In this document: piece after piece, positions 51,564 through 60,340 of the stretch | Position numbering within the stretch: the first letter of the stretch is position 1 | How the letters are laid out: each line of letters opens with the position of its first letter | Assembly (NCBI GenBank): GCA_036877525.1 | Contig: JAZGTH010000007.1 | Coordinates: 7,377,501 to 7,441,500, forward strand | Reading direction: 5' to 3' | Source of the DNA: Chromobotia macracanthus | Lineage: Eukaryota > Chordata > Actinopteri > Cypriniformes > Botiidae | DNA: 64,000 nt | Program-made: the position numbers and the translations under genes | The notes under the pieces: model-generated | What the model was told of the DNA's origin: nothing | The model's database searches: none | Seen by the model: the letters and a program-made list of their open reading frames with translations, nothing else

Positions 51564-51986
51564 TGGTGAAATTACAAGTGGAGGAGGCAGAATCCAACAT
51601 CACAGTCCCTGAAGATGGATCAATCCGGCTGGGCTGCAGCATCCTCTCTCAGTCCTCCAAAGATTCCCGCTTCTCTGTGTCCTGGTACGTGTACCGTCTG
51701 GGACAAGAGGGGAATGATGAGCGACAGTGTGTCTTTTCCATTGGTCATGATGCAGTGTTCGGTAATGGCAACTGCAGCCCCACAGAGGAGCCTGGTCCAA
51801 ACTCTCGCCTTCAGTTTGAGCGCACCACCTCCGATCTCTACAGCCTGACCATCCAGAAAGCTCGGCCCAGAGATGCTGGGAATTACTACTGCCACGTGGA
51901 GGAATGGCTGCTGAATCCACGCAACGCTTGGTATCGCCTGGCCACCAACAACTCTGGGGTCACTATTGTTAATGTCATGGAGCAGG
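51564..51986 (+). CDS. igsf3: igsf3 exon encoding membrane-proximal Ig V-type domain (mammalian domain 8 equivalent)
   Basis: An internal exon of 141 codons, acceptor TTTGTTTGCAG, donor GCAGG|GTGAGG, phase 1 at both ends. The domain opens (V)VKLQVEEAESNITVPEDG, with Cys25 (RLGC), core Trp41 (SVSWYV) and Cys110 in the motif DAGNYYC, then VEEWLLNPRNAWYRL. SQSSKDSRFSVSW and GHDAVFG are the features that point to mammalian domain 8. Sequons are Asn12-Ile-Thr, Asn70-Cys-Ser and an NNS near the end. Two extra cysteines, Cys56 (ERQC) and Cys71 (GNCS), sit in the C'-D region, where I recall mammalian IGSF3 having a long Glu/Asp run; no acidic run is present here. They could form an additional intradomain disulfide. 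Confidence 0.93.
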
Positions 51987-52809
51987 GTGAGGTTTTGCAC
52001 TTCATAAGCACGAAGCACCTCCACATTAAGCACCTCCAACATGTACTACCCAGTAGCAATTAAAAAAAGAATTTATCCATACTGACAGTTAAATGATGCA
52101 TGAAACAACTGAAACACTACCACACATTCACACACACACACACATATATGTATGTGTATATATATGTGTGTGTGAGCAGGAGCTTGACACAAAAATTCTA
52201 GCTATGTTAGCATAACATACTACTTCTACTATTTGTGCAGTATATGGCAGGTTTACACAGTATGTGTGAATCACTGCAGGGAACACTGTATTCCATAATG
52301 CCTTGTACTTGACTTGACCTTCTATTCCCAGTGTGAGGAATGAACTGAAAATAATTACAGCTGTATTGCTGGAAAAATTACATTTTTAAACATCTGTTGT
52401 GGCACATGATTTGACTGGACTGCCAAATATTAGGACGTTTTACCCAACGTGCAAGTGAAAGTGCAATGAAGATAACTTTCTTTGCAATGAAGATAACTGG
52501 ATGCCACTCACATGCAGTGGGATGAAATTATGTGTGACAGTAGTATAGCATACTATTGTCTCATATGTACTGTTGCACAGACTATACAAAAAATAGTATG
52601 CAGTACAGTGATAGTATGCAATAGTGTTGCAGATAGTATGCCACATATATTCTGAACAGCCTCAGATTAACATGGAAGAAAGAGGATTGCCTTGTTGCTT
52701 TATCTCATCGCTTAAGACGGGATATATAGGTTCTTTTTCTGGTATGCCTTTAATTTCAAAGTTATTAAATTGTTCTGACTCTCTTTGTTACACCTTTCTC
52801 CCTCTGTAG
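51987..52809. other. igsf3: igsf3 last intron
   Basis: An 823-base intron from GCAGG|GTGAGG to CCCTCTGTAG. It contains a composite CA/TA/TG microsatellite (52130-52174) and a 16-base direct repeat, GCAATGAAGATAACTT / GCAATGAAGATAACTG, near 52463 and 52484. No coding sequence is seen. Confidence 0.9.
52130..52174 (+). repeat. Composite (CA)n-(TA)n-(TG)n microsatellite
   Basis: A CA tract runs into ATATATG and GTGTATATATA, then a TG tract. The CA and TG arms are mutually complementary, so the transcript could fold into a hairpin within the last igsf3 intron. Confidence 0.85.
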
Positions 52810-53060
52810 TGTCCACCCTACAGTCTGTGGTTTGTTCCAACGACTCCCTCTTCTACTTTGTCTTCTTCTATCCTTTCCCGATATTCGGCATCCTCCTCAT
52901 CGCTGTCCTGCTGGTGCGTTACAAGAGCCGCAGCTCCAGTAAAAATCAGGAGGGCAAGAATGGAGCTCCTCTGCTGTGGATCAAAGAGCCCCACCTCAGC
53001 TATTCCCCCACCTGTCTGGACCCCCCAGCTCTAAGCCTTCACCCTGGTTCTGTGGAGTAA
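52810..53060 (+). CDS. igsf3: igsf3 terminal exon: transmembrane segment, cytoplasmic tail and stop
   Basis: The last coding exon, acceptor CCCTCTGTAG, stop TAA at 53058-53060. It adds 83 residues: a short juxtamembrane stretch (VSTLQSVVCSNDS), a hydrophobic membrane span over residues 14-36 (from LFYFVFFYPFPIFG to LLIAVLLV), and a basic stop-transfer RYKSR, followed by a tail of about 42 residues containing KNGAPLLWIKEPHL, YSPTC and a final SLHPGSVE. This tail is the diagnostic feature. It agrees almost residue for residue with the C-terminus I recall for mammalian IGSF3 (PLLWIKEPHLNYSPTC ending HPGAID). It does not resemble the short basic tail of PTGFRN or IGSF8. An in-frame stop and downstream AT-rich UTR end the gene cleanly. 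Confidence 0.95.
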
Positions 53061-53661
53061 TAGTGACATAAACAATGACCCCCGTCTCATTCAGAGACTC
53101 GTTTATCGACACTATTTCTCTCTGACTTGCTCTACTTTTCTTCTTCTCCTCGTCCATGATGAGGCCACCAGGAAGTAATCAGGGCTTCTAGCCTGGCCTG
53201 TCAATCCGTCCATATGACTGACTAAGACCTTCCTCTGTTGAAGTTGCCATGGCTACAATGGCTGCTGGTGGTGATGTATAGACATTTTGTTTGCTTTTTT
53301 AATGCAATTTTTTTCTTGTCATTCTTGTGTGAGGACTTTTTTCTTTGAGGTTGCATTGTCTGTGGGACTTGATGTATTTTACCACTGTGGCACGTTATGG
53401 ATGCCAACCTCCTCGACTCCGTTCCCTCTCCAGGATGAGAAACCGCAGGTTCATGTTTTTGTTTTTCCTTCCGTGTATGAAATCTGGTGCAAACTACTGC
53501 ATATTATTTGTTATTTTGTTTTTATATCAGTGCGATTTTTGCATCAGAAGTTTCTGGAAGGTCATTGAAAGTTTTTAAACAATGGTGAATCGATGAAGGA
53601 AGAAGGACAATGTTTTCTTAAAGTTATGGAAAGTTGACAGTGTATGTATATTCTATGATTT

Positions 53662-53680
53662 TGTGTGTGTGTGTGTGTGT
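53662..53680 (+). repeat. (GT)n microsatellite in igsf3 3' UTR
   Basis: About nine to ten GT units within the 3' UTR, about 600 bases after the stop codon. Confidence 0.9.
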
Positions 53681-54572
53681 CACAGAACTGACCTGAGAAC
53701 TGCCTCTGTTTCAAAGGATATATACAGACTATGGAGAGCCCTCATTGCCCAGGATTACTCCAGGATATAAATCTAACCCTAGCTCATCCTCACTGCCAAA
53801 GACCAATTAAACTCCAAAAGCCACACATTCAAAAATCAGATTTAAAGCCACGGAGTGGGATTAGGCTGAAGAAAACATTGGCTTGACAAATCATTTTGGC
53901 TTGACTGTCCAATATACCCTGTAACACAAACTATTTGATGTCATCCAGCTGGAAAAGACAGTGAGATGCTGTTTCCACATAACTGGCGTTCAGATGTTTC
54001 TACATGTTCACAAATTTGGTAAATTTTATTTCCAGGTCTCTAAACCATCACAATATTAAAGAAAATCCATTTACCTTCAAAGCACCCTTCTGTATATAAG
54101 AAAATTGAGTGTGCGTTTGTGTGTTTACACAACATGACTCCAAATGTAATGCGCATTCACCTCAGTGTTAGGTATTTTCCGTAGTGCTAAATGGAAACAA
54201 AGGGAGGATAATTCAGAATGATCTGTCAGGCATGAAGGGCTTTTCTCTCCTGTCTGGAATTTTTGATTATCTTGAGGAAGCCTCTAATGACTGCTGTCAG
54301 GACAATACTGACTCCAGGGACATCCTAGTGCCAAGACCTTTTCATCATTGTTCATGCCCTGCAAATGATCTGGGACGAAAGCGACTCCTGTCGGCTTAGA
54401 GACATGCTGCGTATATGAATTCTCAGCTCCTAAATGTAGACTTATGAAGGTTCTCAATGCTGATGATTAGACATTGTGTTATATCTGTATTATAAGTCAT
54501 ATCACGTGATGTTGCTCTTCTCTTTATGGGTTTGTGTTTGAAATATGGTGCCCAAACTTTGTATTGCCACTA

Positions 54573-54578
54573 AATAAA
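54573..54578 (+). terminator. igsf3: Proximal poly(A) signal of igsf3
   Basis: A canonical AATAAA hexamer about 1.5 kb after the stop codon, followed within 15-25 bases by a GT-rich stretch (GATTGTGTGACGTT), as expected for a functional cleavage site. Confidence 0.55.
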
Positions 54579-55483
54579 GTGAAACGATTGTGTGACGTTA
54601 ATGCACCATTTCATAACCTGTAAACACTGAATAGTTCTGAGTGGTATTATCTCTCAAGCTTAATGTCAGATCTGAATTGTTGACATTGAAAAGACACTGC
54701 CAGTGCATTTTACTATTGAAGATTATCTAACAATACTCCATCTCCACAAAGTACACTCATTTTAGTCAAAAAGGACATCACCATCATCCGTTTTTTTCAG
54801 CGTTAATGGATCTTAAATTTTCCTTTCAGTGACAGACTACCAAACATACCGTTTTCTAGAAGCAGTGACGTGCAACCAAAATGGGCATTTCACCTTTAGC
54901 CAACATGCTGAAGAAGACCTTGTTTTTCACACATCAACAGTGCAACATGCTTTCAATGTGATGAGTGTTACGTGGACCAGCGTGTCACCATGATGTGATA
55001 CCGCCATTCAAGTGCTATCTGTGTTTAAAACATTGCAGCTTTTCTGTAAATGAATTTAGAGCCACTTGAAGCTTGTGACTTTCTTATGTATTAAACCATA
55101 AAACTCCTAGATAGAATATGTGAACTTCATAAATCTGCCTTTTTCAGAAATGGTGAAGATGTACTGTGCAGTCAGAGGATGATAGGAAATGATTCGACTG
55201 TAAACCAGAATGACTGGAGAATCTATACAGATGATACAGTGATAATCTTGCTCTCAGTTTTGTCAAACTGTACAGTGCATGATGAGTAAGGGGGACATTT
55301 TAATGTCTGAGAGTCGTGACATTTTTGTGACATCATGTCAGATCAATGCTATCCTCCCCATCTATTTTTTTATGGAAGGCCTCACTGATCCAACAGATTT
55401 GTGCATTTGAATGAATTTTCCCATTTTTACCCACTTTGAATTTTCTTCAGTTCTATTGCCACGAACCTGACTTGGCTGTTCAT

Positions 55484-55489
55484 AATAAA
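55484..55489 (+). terminator. igsf3: Possible intermediate poly(A) signal
   Basis: An AATAAA hexamer inside CATAATAAACAC. The downstream sequence is only weakly GT/T-rich, so it is less convincing than the flanking two. Confidence 0.3.
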
Positions 55490-56105
55490 CACAAATAATG
55501 TAGGTGCATAAACATTTGACAAAACAAGCAAGATGCTTAAACCTATGAATGAATGCACCCGCTCATGTATAGGACTAAATAGTTTAGACACAATAGTGTG
55601 GCCCACATTCAGCTTCTGAGTTAGTTGTACTGGTTTGCCTTCCTCAAGCAGGAGATGGGTGGTGTAGTATTGATTGTGATACCGTAATATTGCAGTTCAA
55701 TCTGTACAGATTTATTCAGAACTTTAAATAGTGTTTTAGTAGTTCAACATGCCCAGCTGAATCATAATGTTCTCACAATGTTGTAAATGCATATCGAGGG
55801 CTGCATGTTATGGCTGTGTACTGACAGTTTAGCTGCAGGAAAAACAAACATAAAAAAAACATTGTGTTGATGTGTGTTCAGTTCAGCCAGTTCTGCTTTT
55901 ACAAGTGGTGATTTTTATGTTCCTTTTTTTAAATAACCAAAACAGTGCACTGAATCTTTAAAAAATGCCCTAGTTTTTTTATGCTTGTTGTGTTTTTGTT
56001 GTACTCTGTTTAATTTTTAGTGTTTTTTTATATCTATACATATATTTTATTCAATTGTAGCAATTGCTATCATGAAAAGGCACTTTGCTATTGTCAGTTG
56101 ATTGC

Positions 56106-56111
56106 AATAAA
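56106..56111 (+). terminator. igsf3: Distal poly(A) signal of igsf3
   Basis: AATAAA in GCAATAAAACATTC, followed by a CA cleavage dinucleotide near 56122-56124 and a strong GT/T-rich downstream element (GTGCTTTG then eight or more T). This is the best-formed of the three signals and probably marks the end of the longest transcript. Confidence 0.6.
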
Positions 56112-58099
56112 ACATTCAGTGCACAGTGCTTTGTTTTTTTTATAACATTTCACTTCATTTCCAATCTTAAAATATTAACTGTTTACAGTACTTAAGATAA
56201 GGTTCTGAATTTGTGCCATTACAACATAATAACCCAGCGAGCTGTAGAGCACAGTATGTTTGAATGATTTGATAAGGTAGGATTGGAATAATAATTAACT
56301 CTTCATATTGTAGGCAGCAAAGTCCACACCTCATACTGTACACGTTATGAGCAGATGAATAATAACTGTGAATAAATACATTGACAGGGTTTTTTTGCAT
56401 TTCTCCCACACATCTGAATTCATAACAGAAGAGTTTGTGAATTTATTCTGTCCTTGACCTCCAGGGCTCTGAAATCTGTAAATAGTAAAAAAATAGTGTT
56501 TCTAAAGATGCTGTCTTAAAGGTGTGAATGGGGTCTGACATATTCATTTTGTAGTGTCTTATCTGGTCTGGTTAAGTCAGACAGTTTGGATTGTGGGGAA
56601 TGAGATGGGAGGCTGCAAATTTGTGTGTTATTATAGCAGGCCGGTGCTTGTTAACCTTTATAGCAGTGGGAAAACCTCACTTTGGAAACTGAAGTCCCCT
56701 TCAGCTGCTCTCAAACCAGGTTTAATAGTGGACAGTGGCCAGTGTCTTCATCTGGCTGTCTGAATTATGATGGCCTAATGAAGACATGCTTTTGTGCTTT
56801 GTTTACCTAATGCATGTGTCTGTGTGTTATCTTTCTCATCTTTTCAATTAGTTAGGTAAAGATGGTAGTTTTTAATGTATTAGGGTCTTTATTTGTTGGA
56901 ATTAACATTGCTGTGTCTTAATGGTAATTCAAATTTGTATTTTGTGTATGTGTGAGCACTGCAGTGCTGCCCACTACTGTTCCGGGTGTGTGTGTGTTCA
57001 CTGTTTGCAGTGTGTGTTTTCAGTGCTCTAATGAGTGTACACTAACTGGATGGGTTAAATGTAAAGGACAATCATACTTGGCTAGTATGTCACTTTATTA
57101 ACCATTGTATTTTGCATTCTTACAGCTGGTTTATTTAGACTTGCGTGCGTGTTTATGGTGTCAAATAGGTTGTCAAATGGGATAAACGGTGCTGTCTGCT
57201 GTGGCTGTCCTACCTGCTAACAGAGCTTAGCATGACCACCAGGGGCCAAGACCAAATCACATCACACATATCATAACTCATCCTGACTCTGCCTGCTAAA
57301 ACTCCATTCTGCTCATGAATATTAATCATTCTCTCACTCCGTGATGTATGTGGGATTGGATTTCTTGGCTGGCGGGAGAAGCTCCTTGCAGAATTTGTAA
57401 ATACAGTCTCCCTGCTACCCTTCATTACGTTACCTGTCTGAATGGTGCTGAATCAATTTGCTGACATGACTGCCTGTGCTTCGTGTCGCAGGCCTATGAA
57501 TGCCCTGAATGGAAATGAAATTGCATTCTGATGTAAACAAACCTGTGCCACAGGTGTGTGCCTTTGTGTTGTTTCTTCAATAACAAAAGTGATAGAGAGG
57601 AAAACCATCACTGTGTCTGTAGATTTGGATGTGAATGTTCTGTGGTGAGCATTTGGATGTACTGATCAATAACATCTAAAGCAGGGGCCATGACTTTAAT
57701 GATTAACTAATGTACATTAACTAATGTGGTTTTACCTGAATTTGGTCTTAAAATCTGATATGATTTTCTTCTAAAGTGCACGCTAGCCATGGTTTTGCTG
57801 TTCGAGACAAATTGTGGAGATCCAGAAAGATATCTTTTGTTTTAGGGCAAAATCAGCAGGTCTTTGCTTAGTCTGACTGTTCACTGCAGATTAATTATCC
57901 TACAACAGACAATACTGACCGTCAGTTGGTCGAAACCAGTTGAAATTACTGACATGAAAGACTGTCGAAGTCTATGTGATAGTCCCATAAATAGACTTGA
58001 TAACACACAAATGTTTTTGTGTGTATGTTGAAGACATTGTGTAAACATTTACAATACAGTGTGAGGATCATGAGGATTTAAAACATAGACCGTCCTTCA

Positions 58100-58650
58100 G
58101 CGCCAATAAAGCTCACCTGTAACTGCAGTTCAGACGTTCACAATGGTCAGGAGGAGTTCTGCACCAATCCTCTTTATAAAACTCTTCAGTTCGCCAATGT
58201 TTCCGGGACCTCTGGTGTGAATGTGTCTTGAGGTCGTGCTGAAGCATTTCAATGGGGTTGAGGTCAGGACTCTGACTGAGTCACTCCAGAAGGTGTGTTT
58301 TCTTCTATTGAAGGCACTCCGTTATTGATTGACTCCTGTGGTTGGCTCATTGTTCTATTCCAAACCCTATTTTTCCATCCTCTTTTCCATCAGGTATAGC
58401 AGCCCCAAACTACAATGAATGGTGTGCTGTGTTTTGTATATTTTATATTATCTAATTAAAGTATTTTTCAAATAACTTAACTTTGGTTTAATCTTTCCAC
58501 AGAAAATTGTTTTCTGGTATTGCTGTGGAGCATCAAGGAAGTCTTTTGCAGACTTCAAACGTGTCCACCCATGAACACAGTTCTTACGAAATTTTATAAT
58601 TTGCAATTGATGCAGAAATACAAGTAACTACAAAGTGCATTTTCCAGGCA
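58100..58650 (-). pseudogene. Degraded Tc1/mariner transposase relic
   Basis: On the minus strand, 58271 down to 58228 encodes SPDLNPIEMLQHDLK, the hallmark of Tc1-type transposases, which contains the third catalytic acidic residue. It continues through HSHQRSRKHW, then EEFYKEDWCRTPPDHCERL, to a stop at 58115-58113. Just before SPDLNP the expected conserved Trp codon is a TGA stop (58283-58281). Further upstream on that strand (about 58570-58490) a piece reading CSTAIPENNF is interrupted by other stops, and the segment between is heavily altered. The DNA-binding region is absent. It is an inactive fossil with a different sequence from the Tc1 copy at 14.8 kb, so it belongs to a different subfamily. 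Confidence 0.85.
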
Positions 58651-59088
58651 CTGTGTTTGTTTATTGTATGTCTCCAGCCTGGTGATGTGGATTTTGTCGG
58701 CTTTCAGCAGCTTCGCAGACAGTTAGCAAGGTCGAGCTGTCTAACAGTCCTAGATCAGAGTTGTCAAAGAAAAAGAAAATAAAACAGAAATTCTCTATTT
58801 TAATATCTCAGTAAAGTGCAGAAGAGGTGTTTTTTTTCTCATAAAAACTGTGTAGAATGTAACCCACGGCTCACCTCAACAGACATCAATGAAGTCTATA
58901 TTAAATAATCTTTGATGAGCTTTGCTGTTGAAAACTCGCAGACATGCATCTAATTAAACCACTGCCTCTGTGTTATATGAGGCAAGCTTCATTTAATTAT
59001 TGAACAAATAACTCAATTTGTTCTGTAGACTTAGCTCTCACATGAGCAAATTGTCTATTATGAAGTTTTCAATATGATCAGATCTTGA

Positions 59089-59090
<2 letters not shown>

Positions 59091-59130
<40 letters not shown>
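59091..59130 (+). repeat. (TA)n microsatellite
   Basis: Twenty uninterrupted TA units, followed by further AT-rich imperfect units to about 59157. Confidence 0.97.
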
Positions 59131-59133
<3 letters not shown>

Positions 59134-59336
59134 GAATATATATTGATGAATATATCATAAGATTCATGAGTCATTGTAGCAAAGTGAGTCTTTTAGGATG
59201 TTTTGAGACCAACATTGGATTTAATTCACACTTTAAAAAAACATAAAAATACACATCACACCATTGTGGTGATAATTCATATTCAGAGGCATATTTCACA
59301 CACGTTTAAACATGCCTTACATGTTAACAGCTTCAT

Positions 59337-59378
59337 AATACTCACTGCAGAACATCACAATACTCACTGCAGAACATC
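59337..59378 (+). repeat. Tandem duplication, period 22
   Basis: AATACTCACTGCAGAACATC occurs twice, starting at 59337 and 59359, identical over 20 bases and separated by AC. The identity suggests a recent local duplication. Confidence 0.85.
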
Positions 59379-60227
59379 CCATACTACGTCCGTCTGCATG
59401 TTCACTGCTTTTACTGGCTTGTTGAATATCCAGCTCTCACCACAATCTACAGCCATCTATAATAAATGAGCCCTAAATGTGTAGTTTTCTGTGGGGGCTC
59501 GACATAGCTTTAATAAGCTCTGTTGAAGCGATGTAAAATGTGGAGCATTTCAGGTGAGTTTTACTGTCTTTGCATTTGCCTCAGAGCAAGTGTTTTAGTT
59601 TGCTTGTTATTGCTTATAGGGGAAATATACCTACTGTCTCAATTTATTGCTTGACATATTTTAGATTGTGCTGAAGGGTTTCATTATTAACCTTCCAATT
59701 AAACCTGGTCTCCAGTTAGCTATTACTGTGGAAAGTGTTATGTAAATGAAGGGTTTCATTAGTGGGAAAATGAGGTTATTTTGATTTGTCGCCATTTTAT
59801 TGATTCCTTCACTAACCTAAACTACAAGTTAAACCATGTTTACAAGTGAATACATTATTTTGGAGTGCTGGATTGGAATTGATTTGGATTCTTACAGACT
59901 CCAATTAGCTGTTCCAAAAAACAGAAATGTTTTTTATATTGCAAAATTGCTGCCTTTAAGCAAAAGGTACTTCAGCTACCCTTAACAGGTACACAGCTAA
60001 TTCTGAGATTTTCACCAGAGGTACCAAAAAGCAGGAGAGTAAAATATTAGCAGGGGGCAAAAACAGAAAACACTTTTATTTGTTATACTTTCCCTGCTGA
60101 AAACTAAAATCAGCTGAAACAAGCCTTGAAGAAGAAGCAGTTAGATGCCTTTAAATTTGGTTATCTGCTTAAGCAGGTGTGTGTATGTGTTTTAATCTGT
60201 TTTTACAGATGTTATCAGAATTTCTCA

Positions 60228-60340
60228 GCTGGTTGGGTTGGGAGACCAGCAGGCCAACCTACTAACCACCAGACTGAGAGACCAGTTAAACCTGCTGAGA
60301 CAAGCAAATCTCTTAGGCTGGTTTAAAATTGCTGTTTCAG
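60228..60340. repeat. Diverged CAGCTGGTT / ACCAGC-type repeat
   Basis: CAGCTGGTTGGGTTGGGAGA, several GACCAG and AACC words and a closing GGCTGGTTTAAAATTGCTG resemble the same class of palindromic repeat as the element at 19.67 kb. Divergence is too high to define arms precisely. Confidence 0.5.

Larger units (their letters stand above)
53061..56126 (+). other. igsf3: igsf3 3' untranslated region
   Basis: AT-rich sequence follows the TAA stop without splice sites or credible coding frames. It contains a GT microsatellite (53662-53680), a Pumilio-type TGTATATA element (54091-54098) and AATAAA hexamers at 54573, 55484 and 56106. The end is set by the last hexamer and a following U/GU-rich stretch; a shorter form ending near 54.6 kb is equally plausible. 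Several frames of 60-90 codons here are incidental. Confidence 0.7.

Noticed and set aside
16648..53060. PTGFRN, IGSF8 or CD101 as identity of the gene
   Set aside because: The cytoplasmic tail (LLWIKEPHL, YSPTC), the exon-by-exon motifs and the Ig-domain count fit IGSF3; the other family members have different tails.
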